39,236 nt of DNA from Lachnospiraceae bacterium (GCA_017622505.1 JAGAQZ010000002.1:1-39236), one strand, 5' to 3'; shown: positions 23,845 to 33,991, numbered from the stretch's first letter. Made by a program: numbers and translations. The notes: generated by a model from the letters alone, not told the origin.

Positions 23845-25692
23845 TTACTTTTTTAAAATAATAATATAATCATTTTCGATTACTTTGGCCGATTCGAAGT
23901 TGTCTTCAATCCAATCCATCATATACTGGTTCTGCGGTGCATAATTATAATACGGATTGGTCGAAAATCCCTTATCTATAATTACAACATTAGGCTCCCT
24001 GTCCGGATGCTCCTCGTAATACGCTGTAAACATCTCATTGAAAACTGTGGTTCCCTGGACAGAAGGCGTCGCCAAATCCGCCCCGCTAACCATATAATAG
24101 ATGTTTTCACAACCAAAATACAGAAGTTTATCATCCTCATCTATATGTTCTGCAATCAGTGGAATATTCTCATTGTACTGTGCCGTCAATTCATCATCAA
24201 TTAACAAGCCTGCCGCCGGCCCCTCTTTGACCCAATCCATTTCCATTCGCATCGTAACGGGAACACAGCCGGTTACACGTACCAGCAATAGTTTACAAAT
24301 AACAAGTCCGATTACAAAAGAAACCATAACCGCATAACCGACTAATTTTATCAACCAATCTTTGCTGTACTTTTCTTGAATGGTCGTGCAGACAATAAAG
24401 ATACCCGCCATTACACCGATATAAATACGCGCCATTGCCACTTCCAAAGACATATTGGTTACTGCCGCAGAGGCCACCACCCCAATAATCGCCGGCAATA
24501 TACCAAACCACAAATAAACACAGTTCTTTTTTATACACAAAGCAAAGCCTGCAACACCCACGAATACAGCAACCATATATCTGAAATACAGGAAAAACTG
24601 ATTTTTATCGCCGACAAGTGATAAAAGAATATGTTTTCCTACATATATTCCGAGCCAGAGCAGCATAAAAATCAAAATATACTTTCCAAGTAAATCTTTA
24701 ACGGATTTCTTTTCTGCAATATTGCTCTGTTTTTCTTTTCCGTATTTATTAACAATCCATTCTATCCCTGCAAATACCGCAGTTGCCGCAATTGCCGCCG
24801 GCGAATACAAAAACATCTGCCTGATAAAATGTCCCAATTCACCGCCGTATATGGATATTTTACGGCTAAGGCTGATGGCATGGGATTCATCCATAAAAAT
24901 ATACGATACATAGCGAAGAAAATCTTCCGGCGTCATATAAGTACGTAAATATACTAAAAATACCACTCCGATCACAAACGTTGTTCCCGTAAAAACCACA
25001 AGACTACGTGCCTTCTCTTTTCCCGGCTGACCTTTTAAAACCAGTATGGCCAGTGCGTAGACCGGATACAAAAGAATCATTGTAGGATAGGTCATCATCG
25101 CCATAAAAAGCGCAGCGCCTGCAAATACCAGCCACATATCACTTTTACGCCATTTAAGAATCTTAACAGCATCACCTGTTTCCTCAGCGCCCCTCTTTAT
25201 TACGGCACTATACCATTTTAATAATGATAAAAATAAAATACACACTGCCCAGTACTGCATTATTTCAAACTCGGCCAGCACAATCCACTTGGGTAAAAAA
25301 TTAACATGTGCAAACATTGCAAGCAAACCGGCAGTTTTACCGAATCTCTGACTTGCTTCTTTATAGAACCACCAGCCCAGCAACAAGTGTATTATATTTC
25401 CCACAATACGCAAATAGAGAACAATCCCTACGGTTTTGCCACCGGTAATCAGCAGATACGGCGCCATCAAAAATGCAAGTCCAAAAGCACTCATCTGATG
25501 AGACTCCCACATCTCTGAAAACATATTGTCCCCCATTACCATACGGTATGATTGGGTAACTGCATACGCTTCATCAATATCAAAGCCCACAAAAACCGAT
25601 TTTATCACACCTAAAACAGTCAATGCCAGCAAGAGGACATTGACTGCGGTAACCATATATTGAATTATCTTTGTTGACTTTGTTGTACTCAT
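23845..25692 (-). CDS. Polytopic membrane protein, GT-C-like (glycosyltransferase family 39-like)
   Basis: The protein has 615 residues with about 10-12 TM segments. An early FDIDEAYAVTQSYRMVMGDNM in the first loop resembles the D/E-containing first loop of GT-C membrane glycosyltransferases that use lipid-linked sugars. The C-terminal ~130 residues are an extracellular soluble domain (LLIDDELTAQYNENIPLIAEHIDEDDK, then NVVIIDKGFSTNPYYNYAPQ). The start at 25692 has only a weak ribosome site. It follows the MsmK-type gene after a terminator, so it may use a promoter of its own. The sugar substrate and product cannot be told. Confidence 0.7.
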   Translation of the reverse strand: MSTTKSTKIIQYMVTAVNVLLLALTVLGVIKSVFVGFDIDEAYAVTQSYRMVMGDNMFSEMWESHQMSAFGLAFLMAPYLLITGGKTVGIVLYLRIVGNIIHLLLGWWFYKEASQRFGKTAGLLAMFAHVNFLPKWIVLAEFEIMQYWAVCILFLSLLKWYSAVIKRGAEETGDAVKILKWRKSDMWLVFAGAALFMAMMTYPTMILLYPVYALAILVLKGQPGKEKARSLVVFTGTTFVIGVVFLVYLRTYMTPEDFLRYVSYIFMDESHAISLSRKISIYGGELGHFIRQMFLYSPAAIAATAVFAGIEWIVNKYGKEKQSNIAEKKSVKDLLGKYILIFMLLWLGIYVGKHILLSLVGDKNQFFLYFRYMVAVFVGVAGFALCIKKNCVYLWFGILPAIIGVVASAAVTNMSLEVAMARIYIGVMAGIFIVCTTIQEKYSKDWLIKLVGYAVMVSFVIGLVICKLLLVRVTGCVPVTMRMEMDWVKEGPAAGLLIDDELTAQYNENIPLIAEHIDEDDKLLYFGCENIYYMVSGADLATPSVQGTTVFNEMFTAYYEEHPDREPNVVIIDKGFSTNPYYNYAPQNQYMMDWIEDNFESAKVIENDYIIILKK

Positions 25693-25732
25693 GGCTCTAT
25701 CTTACCTTTTTCTAAGGATTGTGTCAAATTGA

Positions 25733-25762
25733 AAAAGGATGCGCTTTCGCACATCCTTTTAT
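25733..25762 (-). terminator. Terminator of the msmK-type gene
   Basis: On the minus strand GGATGTGC pairs with GCGCATCC (loop GAAA, one G-T pair), flanked by A- and T-runs. It lies immediately after the stop of the ATPase gene. Confidence 0.8.
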
Positions 25763-25770
25763 CATAATCA

Positions 25771-26883
25771 CTAGTTTGTGATAACCTGCTCTGTTTCTTT
25801 GTCGAATACGTGAATCTTTTCAACATCCATAGCAAACTTGATAACGTCGCCAGGTCTTGCAGTAGTTCTAGAATCAACTCTTGCAGTCATAGGGAACATT
25901 TCAAGATCGAAGTATAAGTAAACTTCTGCACCGAGTAATTCGTATACCTTAATGGTAGATTCGAATACGCTCATAGGTGAAGTTTCTACGTACATTTCGC
26001 TATCATATACGTCTTCAGGACGGATACCGAATGTTACGCTTCTTCCGTCATAACCGCCTTCGATTAACTTCTTAGACTTAGCGGGAGGAAGAGGAATAGC
26101 GTGACCAGCTACCTTAAGGTATGCTGTTTCACCCTGTACTTCTACGATTGCATCAAGGAAGTTCATCTGAGGTGATCCCATGAAACCTGCTACGAACAAG
26201 TTCTGAGGCTTGTCATAAAGGTTCTGAGGTGTGTCAACCTGCTGGATAACACCGTCCTTCATAACTACGATTCTTGTACCAAGTGTCATAGCTTCTGTCT
26301 GGTCATGTGTTACGTAGATGATGGTGGTACCTAATCTCTGATGTAACTTAGCGATTTCGATACGCATCTGTACACGCAACTTAGCATCCAAGTTTGACAA
26401 AGGCTCGTCCATAAGGAATACCTTAGGGTTACGAACGATTGCACGACCCATAGCAACACGCTGTCTCTGACCACCTGATAAAGCCTTAGGCTTACGGTCT
26501 AACAACGGAGTTAAGTCAAGAATCTTAGCTGCTTCTTTAACCATCTTATCAATTTCGTCCTTCGGTACCTTTCTTAACTTAAGACCGAAAGCCATGTTTT
26601 CATATACTGTCATATGAGGATACAAAGCGTAGTTCTGGAATACCATCGCGATATCTCTGTCCTTAGGCTCTACCTCGTTAACAAGTCTTTCACCGATTCT
26701 TAATTCACCTGAACTGATGTCTTCAAGACCAGCGATCATACGGAGTGTAGTAGACTTACCACATCCTGAAGGTCCTACGAAGATGATGAATTCCTGATCA
26801 GCGATTTCAAGGTTAAAATCTTTAACTGCTTCGAATCCGTTAGGATATACTTTACATACGTTTTTTAAGGATAATCCTGCCAT
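25771..26883 (-). CDS. msmK: Sugar ABC transporter ATPase, MsmK/UgpC/MalK type
   Basis: The protein has 370 residues. Walker A GPSGCGKST (37-45), the Q-loop (VFQNYALYPHM), the signature LSGGQRQRVAMGRAI, Walker B (VFLMDEPLSNLDA) and the switch His (YVTHDQTEAMTL) are all present. The C-terminal ~120 residues form the TOBE regulatory domain (FGIRPEDVYDSEM). In Firmicutes, one such ATPase often serves many sugar importers. No permease or binding protein is adjacent, as expected for a shared ATPase. GGAGG lies 7 nt before the ATG. The gene stands alone between two terminators or gaps. Confidence 0.95.
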   Translation of the reverse strand: MAGLSLKNVCKVYPNGFEAVKDFNLEIADQEFIIFVGPSGCGKSTTLRMIAGLEDISSGELRIGERLVNEVEPKDRDIAMVFQNYALYPHMTVYENMAFGLKLRKVPKDEIDKMVKEAAKILDLTPLLDRKPKALSGGQRQRVAMGRAIVRNPKVFLMDEPLSNLDAKLRVQMRIEIAKLHQRLGTTIIYVTHDQTEAMTLGTRIVVMKDGVIQQVDTPQNLYDKPQNLFVAGFMGSPQMNFLDAIVEVQGETAYLKVAGHAIPLPPAKSKKLIEGGYDGRSVTFGIRPEDVYDSEMYVETSPMSVFESTIKVYELLGAEVYLYFDLEMFPMTARVDSRTTARPGDVIKFAMDVEKIHVFDKETEQVITN

Positions 26884-27109
26884 TTTAATGCCTCCTGATT
26901 GTTTTTCTCCGGCTCCACAGGAACCGCGTCTTTTTAGATTATATAGAAAAACAGGTCAAATTACTATGCTACAATTACACAATTTTTTTGAAAATCCTTG
27001 TAAAAATTGCCCCCAAAACTGTAAAAATTATAAATCCCTGAACAAGTTGCACAATCATTTATCGTTTGACTGTACAAGTTGCCCAAGGATTTTGACTCAT
27101 TTTATAAAT

Positions 27110-27994
27110 TTATTCTTCAGTATCGGAATTATTTTCTTCGTCGGACTTACACTCTTCTTCTTTGTCCTCGCTTAAATTATCTTCTTCGCTATTTTTTTCC
27201 GTAATATTGGAATTTTCCTCCGATTCTTTGTCAACATCGACTACTTCTTCCGCTTCGTCGCCACCCGCGAATTCATCTTCATCCACAGGCTTCTTCTTGG
27301 CATCCTCATCACCCAGGGCTACGAACACCTTTACCATCCTGGTGGCCGTAAAATATGTCACTGCCGAGAATTCCACAAACAAAAGCAAAGGGATAACTGC
27401 CGGCGCAAAAGCACCCAGCGCCACAACAATACCGTTAACCAAAAGAAGTCCGATGGAACGGGGGAACTGGACAATACTGATAAAAAGTGCATTTTTTAAG
27501 GTTGTGCCCACCTTGTTCTCGTAACGCGCCTGCAGGGGAAATACGTAAATTAACACAAATCCCATCAACACCGTGAGAAGAAGCACAATCACCATAATTA
27601 CGGAACGTACGCCTTCGGAAATACCTTCCATCTCCAGCGACAACAAATAATAATTTGCTCCGATAAAAACGATACCCACCAGGCAAATCAGCCAGATTAC
27701 GGTACCCTTTTTAAAATTCTTGCCCAAAGCCTTAAAATACGGCTTCCATATTCCGTTATCCCTATCCAGGGCCATTCGAATCATAACATCATAGCAGGCC
27801 GAAACAGCCGCTCCCACCGTTATCACCGGCAGGGAACAAATAATGGTAAGTACGGATAAAAGCATACAGTCAAACATTCTGCTCAAGCCGCGAATCAAAG
27901 GGCTGTCAGAATCAAATAACCAGTTTCTCACGTAAATTTCCTCCGATTTATCTAAATTGTGACGGTTTCGGGAATTTAATAATATCCCCGCCAT
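27110..27994 (-). CDS. DUF624 (YesL-type) membrane protein with acidic tail
   Basis: The protein has 294 residues from the chosen start. About 5-6 TM segments lie in residues ~25-215 (CMLLSVLTIICSLPVITVGAAVSACYD is typical of DUF624/YesL proteins, usually found near sugar ABC transporters). The last ~70 residues are an extreme acidic tail rich in Glu, Asp and Ser. The start at 27994 is chosen because it lies 7 bp after the HD gene stop and begins the family's usual N-terminus; the longer frame overlaps that gene. Function is unknown; its link to the nearby MsmK-type ATPase is suggestive. Confidence 0.82.
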   Translation of the reverse strand: MAGILLNSRNRHNLDKSEEIYVRNWLFDSDSPLIRGLSRMFDCMLLSVLTIICSLPVITVGAAVSACYDVMIRMALDRDNGIWKPYFKALGKNFKKGTVIWLICLVGIVFIGANYYLLSLEMEGISEGVRSVIMVIVLLLTVLMGFVLIYVFPLQARYENKVGTTLKNALFISIVQFPRSIGLLLVNGIVVALGAFAPAVIPLLLFVEFSAVTYFTATRMVKVFVALGDEDAKKKPVDEDEFAGGDEAEEVVDVDKESEENSNITEKNSEEDNLSEDKEEECKSDEENNSDTEE

Positions 27995-28001
27995 CTGTAT
28001 T

Positions 28002-28832
28002 TTATACCTGAAGTACCTGAAGTACCGCAAGATATTTGCTATGTAACGAATCCACATTCCACGCAATACTGTCGGATCTGTCCCAGAACTTCTCCTGGGC
28101 ATTTGCTTTGTCGCCTGCAATCGCTTTGGCAACATCTTCTTTCCAATCAGGCACCACTACCGCCTTAATGTTGGTGCTCTGAAGTCCGAGACAGAACATG
28201 GCAAAATCTAAATACTGCTGCTTCGCCAAATCGTTCAAATGCAAATTATCCAGAAGTTCTTCCACTTCCGGCATATATTCCTCGTAACGAAGCTTCTCAA
28301 AGATTTTTTCTTCCGCGCATAAGTCGTTTAATAAATCAAATACTTCCTGGGAATATTTGGTACCCACCTGCTTCTTAAACATATAGCTGTCAAAATTCTG
28401 ACCCATGGCATGATGGTACACATCTGCCGCCTCCGCAAGGCTTAACACATCCGTTTCAAATCTCCACATATAATCTCTCTTGGGGATTTTATTATAGCCT
28501 ACACGATGGAAGAGAAGCATTTTAGCCTTGTTCTCCATAGGCGGAAAATATTCGCTCAACAGAAGAAAGCCGAATACGCTGTGGGCCCTGTACTTGTTAA
28601 ACTCATAATTCAGCATATTGTCCATATTTTCGGTTTTGTACACACCTACGTCATGAAGTGCAGCCAGTACAAAGAAATCCGCCAGCACTGCCGGTGCGTA
28701 TTTACCCGTATGTTTTAACATTTTATACATTATGTACGCAGTTCTGATTCCGTGGTCGATAGGACGCTGGTCCAACGAACGCAAACTGTCGCAGATTGCA
28801 TAAAACACATCTTTTCCTTTTAAATTCTCCAT
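28002..28832 (-). CDS. HD-domain phosphohydrolase-like protein
   Basis: The protein has 276 residues. HD-superfamily metal ligands are seen in DHGIRTAYIMYKM (His), FVLAALHDVGVYKT (HD) and HSVFGFLLLSEYF (His), and in MLLFHRVGYNKIP and DVLSLAEAADVYHHA, in the order of HD-GYP-type proteins. The GYP motif itself is not obvious, so the substrate (nucleotide, cyclic dinucleotide or other) is open. The last codons contain a TACTTCAGG tandem repeat, giving the end VLQVLQV. It is the middle member of a minus-strand operon, coupled to the DUF624 gene. Confidence 0.82.
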   Translation of the reverse strand: MENLKGKDVFYAICDSLRSLDQRPIDHGIRTAYIMYKMLKHTGKYAPAVLADFFVLAALHDVGVYKTENMDNMLNYEFNKYRAHSVFGFLLLSEYFPPMENKAKMLLFHRVGYNKIPKRDYMWRFETDVLSLAEAADVYHHAMGQNFDSYMFKKQVGTKYSQEVFDLLNDLCAEEKIFEKLRYEEYMPEVEELLDNLHLNDLAKQQYLDFAMFCLGLQSTNIKAVVVPDWKEDVAKAIAGDKANAQEKFWDRSDSIAWNVDSLHSKYLAVLQVLQV

Positions 28833-28871
28833 CCGTAACTCTCCCGTATGTTATTTTCCCTTATAAAACCC

Positions 28872-29348
28872 CTAAAACAAATCTTTGCGCATCGGCGTAA
28901 TCCGCATACCGGCCTCCACCTTTTCCGCGCTCAAATCATAAAATCCAAGTCTATGATAAAATTCTACCGCATATGGCGAAGAATTAACAGTGCAAAATGG
29001 AACTTTTTTTTCACGAAGATAGCTCCAAAGTTCTTCCATCAATGCCCTGCCCACACCCTGCTTATGATACTTCTCATCCACAAAAAGCAGGGAAATCAGC
29101 TTTCCGCTCCGTAAGGAAATCAGACCGATAATCTGATTTCCGTCCAAAGCCACCCATAGATGATATTCATGAATCATAAACATTTTACGAAGTGCGTTAT
29201 CCGAGATAAAATCCAGAAAGTTTTTGATGCCTTCCTGTGAATATTCGTGAGCCTCAAACCTTTGAAAGGTGCGCCACGCCAGTGCCATGGCATCTTCCCA
29301 CTCGTCAAGCTCGGCCCTTCGTATTTCGTATTTACATATATTGTTCAT
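28872..29348 (-). CDS. GNAT family N-acetyltransferase
   Basis: The protein has 158 residues, the usual GNAT size. The acetyl-CoA site is seen in LFVDEKYHKQGVGRALMEELWSYLRE (Q/RxxGxG/A type), and FYHRLGFYDLS is the typical C-terminal helix. The start at 29348 is chosen because GGAG lies 6 nt upstream; the frame extends into the dehydrogenase gene. The substrate is unknown. It lies between the dehydrogenase and the HD gene in one operon. Confidence 0.9.
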   Translation of the reverse strand: MNNICKYEIRRAELDEWEDAMALAWRTFQRFEAHEYSQEGIKNFLDFISDNALRKMFMIHEYHLWVALDGNQIIGLISLRSGKLISLLFVDEKYHKQGVGRALMEELWSYLREKKVPFCTVNSSPYAVEFYHRLGFYDLSAEKVEAGMRITPMRKDLF

Positions 29349-29409
29349 GGAAACTCCATTTATATTTTTATTATTCCGTCGAAACCATTTTATCTGCCTT
29401 CGCACCGAC

Positions 29410-30393
29410 TCACTCCGCCTCCACACGATTTGGCGATTTTTCACCTTTTTCCACGCTGATGGCATTTTCAAGCGTCACCCTCGCAATGGCCTCCATAGCC
29501 TCTTTGGTGAAGAATCCCATGTGGGAAGTCACCATTACATTGGGGAAGGTCATAAGGCGGGCAAGGTTGTCGTCCCTGATAATTTCGTTGGAACGGTCCT
29601 CATAAAATAAGCCCTCTTCTTCCTCATAAACATCCAGCGCCACGCCGGCAAATTTTTTATCCAAAAGCGCGTCAATCAAGTCATCGGTGTTAATCAAAGC
29701 ACCGCGGGACGTATTGATCAAATAAACGTCCTTCTTCATCAACTCAATGGTGCGCTTGTTAATCAAGTGCTTCGTAGAACTTGTAAGGGGACAATGCAAG
29801 GTAATCACGTCCGCATTTTTCACCAATTCTTCCATGGATACATATTCCACATCCAGGCCGTCCACGGGATAGGGGTCGTATGCAAGAATGCGCATATTAA
29901 AACCTTTTAAAATACGGATCATGGACTGGCCGATTTTACCCGTTCCGACCACGCCGGCAATTTTACCGGACAAATCCGTACCCATAAGGCCGTTGATATT
30001 CATGTTAAAATCACGGCTTCGGATATAGGCTCTGTGAATATTGCGGTTAATGCAAAGGAACAAACCCATGGCATATTCCGCCACCGCATCCGGTGAATAG
30101 CTGGGCACGCGCAAGACCTCAACCTTGCCTTTGGCTGCTTTTAAGTCCACGTGGTTGTAACCCGCGCATCGTAAAAGAATTGCCTTGATGCCCATAGCGT
30201 GCATTTTATCAATCATGCTTGCATTCACGGGGTCGTTTACAAAAATGCAAACCGCTTCACTCCCCTGCGCAAGCACCAGTGTTTCTTCATTCAAGGCCGT
30301 TTCCACGAAGTGTACGTCCACGCCGTACTCCTTGGAAAGCGGTCCAAACCATATTTCATCATAAGGTTTTCTGCCGTAAAAGGTTACTTTCAT
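29410..30393 (-). CDS. D-isomer specific 2-hydroxyacid dehydrogenase (D-lactate dehydrogenase-like)
   Basis: The protein has 327 residues. It reduces a 2-oxo acid with NADH. Seen are the NAD-binding GVVGTGKIGQSMIR (about 146-160), the catalytic Arg in LINTSRGALINTDDL, the Glu in VALDVYEEEEGLF and the His in VTSHMGFFT. The N-terminal KVTFYGRKPYDEIWF fits the D-lactate dehydrogenase group. The ATG at 30393 has AGGAGG 7 nt upstream. It follows the DUF1002 gene by 28 bp and is likely co-transcribed with it. Substrate specificity (pyruvate or a larger 2-oxo acid) is inferred. Confidence 0.92.
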   Translation of the reverse strand: MKVTFYGRKPYDEIWFGPLSKEYGVDVHFVETALNEETLVLAQGSEAVCIFVNDPVNASMIDKMHAMGIKAILLRCAGYNHVDLKAAKGKVEVLRVPSYSPDAVAEYAMGLFLCINRNIHRAYIRSRDFNMNINGLMGTDLSGKIAGVVGTGKIGQSMIRILKGFNMRILAYDPYPVDGLDVEYVSMEELVKNADVITLHCPLTSSTKHLINKRTIELMKKDVYLINTSRGALINTDDLIDALLDKKFAGVALDVYEEEEGLFYEDRSNEIIRDDNLARLMTFPNVMVTSHMGFFTKEAMEAIARVTLENAISVEKGEKSPNRVEAE

Positions 30394-30421
30394 AGTCGTT
30401 CCTCCTTTTGATGAAGCCCTG

Positions 30422-31429
30422 TTACTCTTCCGCGTCACTACCGCTGAAGAAATCCACAATGGAATTCCAGAGTGTCGAGAAGAAGCTCTTTACACTGTCC
30501 CAAAGACTGGCCTTCACTTCTTCCGTAAAAATGCCGTCCAGCACTTCCTTCGCTTCTTTCAAGGCAGTTTCACCGTACTTGTCATACAAGTCTCCTGCCT
30601 GCTCCAAAAGCTTGGTAGGGTCGATATCCAAATCGGCAATTTTTTGCATCAAGCCGGCAATCTGCTCTTTCTGCTCATCCGTCAAAGTAATATTAAACTC
30701 TAACTCTGCCTTCTCAATGATGTCTAAAATATCTTCCCAATTACTGATATCCCCGGCAATAACTTCAGCCTTGACATAATCAATCACTTCCTGAAGTTTG
30801 CCCTCTTCTTCCTCGGTTTCACCACTGCTAACCACTTCGCCCGTAATAACAATTTCAGCAAGGGCTGCGGTTTTGGCTTCTTCTTCCAAGGTCTCGCCGG
30901 ACATTTCTTCGTATGCTTTCATAGCACCGATTAAGGCTGCGGTTCCGGATAAAGGGAAAGGCCCTACCACCAGGATATCCGCATTCTCAACACCCGCCGT
31001 AATCAAAGCATTACGATACATATTGATGGTGCAGTAATTGATATTGACCGTAGTCAGTCGAAGACCGCTTCCTGCATCGGTTTCCTTCACCATAACGCAG
31101 GAAAGCGCATTGGTTCCGATAACCGAACTGTCAATGTATCCGTCCAGATACTGATGCTCTTCTTCGTTGGTAATATAAACTACGTTGTAATTTGCCAAAT
31201 CTTCCTTGGCAATGCCCATTTTATCCAGAACAACCTGTAACTGGTCCTCGGACAAATCCGCGCCCAAGGCCAGATAAGGCTTGTTCTCGTTTTCTACGAT
31301 TGCATCCGCAATCTCTTCCTCTGTAGGTAAATAAGTTACAATGCCGTCTGTGGTTGCATATGCGGTCATAGACATAGCTATAACCATAACAGCTACCAGC
31401 ATCACACACATAAACTTCTTCATTTTCAC
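30422..31429 (-). CDS. DUF1002 family secreted protein
   Basis: The protein has 335 residues. A clear signal peptide (MKMKKFMCVMLVAVMVIAMSMTAYA) is followed by the DUF1002 pattern (YLALGADLSEDQLQVVLDKMGI, then NALSCVMVKETDAGSGLRL, TAGVENADILVVGPFPLSGTAALIGAMKAYEEMSG). The C-terminus is helical with the end WNSIVDFFSG. GGAG lies about 7 nt before the ATG. Function is unknown. It is the first gene of the operon that runs down to the DUF624 gene. Confidence 0.88.
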   Translation of the reverse strand: MKMKKFMCVMLVAVMVIAMSMTAYATTDGIVTYLPTEEEIADAIVENENKPYLALGADLSEDQLQVVLDKMGIAKEDLANYNVVYITNEEEHQYLDGYIDSSVIGTNALSCVMVKETDAGSGLRLTTVNINYCTINMYRNALITAGVENADILVVGPFPLSGTAALIGAMKAYEEMSGETLEEEAKTAALAEIVITGEVVSSGETEEEEGKLQEVIDYVKAEVIAGDISNWEDILDIIEKAELEFNITLTDEQKEQIAGLMQKIADLDIDPTKLLEQAGDLYDKYGETALKEAKEVLDGIFTEEVKASLWDSVKSFFSTLWNSIVDFFSGSDAEE

Positions 31430-31514
31430 CGCTCCTCTCTTTCAAGTCGGGTGTTTATCCAATGTACGGGCTTCATAACCTTAATATGTCCTTTTAGGAT
31501 AAAAGGTATTCAGA

Positions 31515-33494
31515 TTAGCAAATTTCAGCTCCGGCAGGCATTTCCTTCTCAGGTACCATAAGTGCCAGGTTGCCTTCCGCGTCTTCCGCACACAGAATCA
31601 TACCCTCAGACACAATTCCCGCAAGGGTGGCAGGCTTCAAGTTCACAAGAACCATAACCTTCTTACCAACCATTTCTTCCGCACTGTAGTGCTGCTTAAT
31701 ACCGGAAACAATCTGTTTTACACTGCTGCCGATACGAACCTGTGAACAAAGTAACTTCTTAGACTTCTTTACTTCTTCACAGGCAATGATTTCGCCCACC
31801 TGGAACTGCATCTTGCCAAAATCATCATAAAGAATTTCTTCCTTGGGTTCAATATCTATCACAGAATTTCCACAGTTTTCCTCTGCTTCTTCTGCAGGTG
31901 CAACTGCTGCCGCACGCTCTGCAAACATAGCGGTTGCTTTCTCGATTACTTCATCTTCTTTTAATCTTGCAAAAAGAATTTCAGGTGCATCGGTTACCTT
32001 ATTTCCGTCAGGATATAAGCCGAATTCTTTTAACTTGTCGAAGTCGCGCAGCTCGGTATTTAACTGCTGTGCAATCTTCTTAGCCGTTGTGGGTAAAAAG
32101 CTCTCTAAAAGAGACGCACCGATAATAATGCCCTCTGTTAAGTTGTAAAGTACGGTTGCAAGGCGGTCAGCTTTCGCTTCGTCCTTAGCAAGTACCCAAG
32201 GTTCTGTTTCGTCAATATACTTGTTGCAACGTTTGAACAGTGCAAAAATCTCAGTAAGGGCATCTGCCACATGAAGGGTTTCCATCTTGGAAAGCACCTT
32301 ATCAAGTGTGCCTGTAGCCACCGCTTTTAAGTCCTCATCAACTGCCTCGGCAACGCCCTTGTTGCTTACCACACCGTCAAAATACTTGTTAGACATAGAG
32401 ATGGTTCTGTTTACAAGGTTACCTAAGGTATTTGCAAGGTCAGAGTTGATACGTTCCACCAATAATTCCCAAGAAATGGTACCGTCGTTTTCAAAAGGCA
32501 TTTCGTGAAGTACGAAGTAACGCACTGCATCCACACCGAAGAATTCTACCAAATCGTCTGCGTAGATTACGTTGCCCTTAGACTTACTCATCTTGCCGTC
32601 GCCCTGTAATAACCAGGGGTGTCCGAATACCTGCTTAGGAAGGGGCTCATCCAACGCCATTAAGAAAATAGGCCAGTAAATCGTATGGAAACGGATGATG
32701 TCCTTACCGATTAAGTGAAGGTCTGCGGGCCAGTTCTTGCCATACATAGCGTCGTGGTTGCCGTCTGCATCATAGCCGATACCGGTGATGTAGTTGGTTA
32801 ATGCATCCAGCCATACGTAAACTACGTGTCTGTCATCGAAATCTACAGGGATACCCCATTTAAAAGAAGTTCTGGATACGCAAAGATCCTGTAATCCCGG
32901 TAAAAGGAAGTTATTCATCATTTCATTTTTACGGGAAACGGGCTGAATAAATTCCGGATGTGTATTAATATGTTCAATTAATCTGTCAGCGTACTTGCTC
33001 ATCTTGAAAAAGTAAGCTTCTTCCTTAGCAGGCTTTACATCTCTACCGCAGTCGGGGCACTTGCCGTCTTTTAACTGGGACTCTGTCCAGAAAGACTCAC
33101 AGGGAGTACAGTAAAGGCCTTCGTATGCACCCTTGTAGATATCGCCCTTATCGTATAACTTCTTAAAAATCTTCTGTACCTGCTTCTCGTGGTAATCGTC
33201 TGTGGTACGGATAAATTTGTCATAAGAAGTGTCCATCAAATCCCACAAGCCCTTGATGGTGCCTGCTACATCATCAACGAACTCCTTGGGTGTAATGCCT
33301 GCTTCTGCTGCTTTTAACTCGATTTTCTGACCGTGCTCATCGGTTCCGGTCTGGAAGAATACATCATATCCTTCTTTTCTTTTAAAACGGGCGATGCTGT
33401 CCGCAAGGACAATTTCATAGCTGTTGCCGATGTGGGGCTTGCCTGAAGTATAGGCAATCGCCGTCGTAATGTAATACTTTCCTTTGTTTTCCAT
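31515..33494 (-). CDS. metG: Methionyl-tRNA synthetase
   Basis: The protein has 659 residues. It charges tRNA-Met. The HIGH-type motif is PHIGN near residue 20. The zinc-binding Cys cluster (YCTPCESFW, CPDCG) lies near 127-150, and GDGKMSKSKGN gives the KMSKS loop near 300. The last ~110 residues (VGEIIACEEVKKSKKLLCSQVRIGS) form the Trbp111-like tRNA-binding domain. AGGAGG lies 8 nt before the ATG. It lies at the end of a minus-strand run of genes headed by the T-box at 36106-36370. Confidence 0.97.
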   Translation of the reverse strand: MENKGKYYITTAIAYTSGKPHIGNSYEIVLADSIARFKRKEGYDVFFQTGTDEHGQKIELKAAEAGITPKEFVDDVAGTIKGLWDLMDTSYDKFIRTTDDYHEKQVQKIFKKLYDKGDIYKGAYEGLYCTPCESFWTESQLKDGKCPDCGRDVKPAKEEAYFFKMSKYADRLIEHINTHPEFIQPVSRKNEMMNNFLLPGLQDLCVSRTSFKWGIPVDFDDRHVVYVWLDALTNYITGIGYDADGNHDAMYGKNWPADLHLIGKDIIRFHTIYWPIFLMALDEPLPKQVFGHPWLLQGDGKMSKSKGNVIYADDLVEFFGVDAVRYFVLHEMPFENDGTISWELLVERINSDLANTLGNLVNRTISMSNKYFDGVVSNKGVAEAVDEDLKAVATGTLDKVLSKMETLHVADALTEIFALFKRCNKYIDETEPWVLAKDEAKADRLATVLYNLTEGIIIGASLLESFLPTTAKKIAQQLNTELRDFDKLKEFGLYPDGNKVTDAPEILFARLKEDEVIEKATAMFAERAAAVAPAEEAEENCGNSVIDIEPKEEILYDDFGKMQFQVGEIIACEEVKKSKKLLCSQVRIGSSVKQIVSGIKQHYSAEEMVGKKVMVLVNLKPATLAGIVSEGMILCAEDAEGNLALMVPEKEMPAGAEIC

Positions 33495-33542
33495 TTTAGT
33501 TGCCTCCTATTTTTCGCGTATTGCGTTGTTTTTTATATAAAA

Positions 33543-33911
33543 TTATTCTTTAACCTCATCCAAACTGTAAATATACTTAAAGGCGATTATTTCCGAAGAA
33601 TCGCTTGCCTGACCCTCCAACTCCTCCTTCAAAGAATTGTTCTCATCAATGATAAAATAAATGCATTTGCATCCGTATTCTACCGCTTTCGGCATAAAAT
33701 AATCCGCCACCCACTGCGTATCCTCGGGGATATTCTCAAATCCGGTTCGGGTATCTGCTACATAATCGCAGTTTTCGTGTTCTTTTATAATGTTTAAGGC
33801 GTATTCCAGCGGTGCCCTGTAATCTTCGTTGCAACAGAACTTCTTCCATTTGACGAAGACTACGTTGTAGTCGGGTTTGTATGCGACTTCGCAGAATTCT
33901 GTTTGATACAT
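33543..33911 (-). CDS. Conserved small protein, STAS-like
   Basis: The protein has 122 residues (MYQTEFCEVAYKPDYNVVFVKWKKFCCNEDYRAPLEY...). It has alternating beta and helix segments in the order of STAS/SpoIIAA-type domains, which bind partner proteins, though no classic motif is present. The ATG at 33911 is chosen because AAGGAG lies 4 nt upstream; a GTG at 33929 lies in the same frame but is within that site. It lies just upstream of metG. The function is unknown. Confidence 0.72.
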   Translation of the reverse strand: MYQTEFCEVAYKPDYNVVFVKWKKFCCNEDYRAPLEYALNIIKEHENCDYVADTRTGFENIPEDTQWVADYFMPKAVEYGCKCIYFIIDENNSLKEELEGQASDSSEIIAFKYIYSLDEVKE

Positions 33912-33991
33912 AGGGCTCCTTCCTTTCACTATCTACTTTTATTCACCTTGCGGTACATCTTTATTCAAACTTTTATTGCGGTAATTCACGT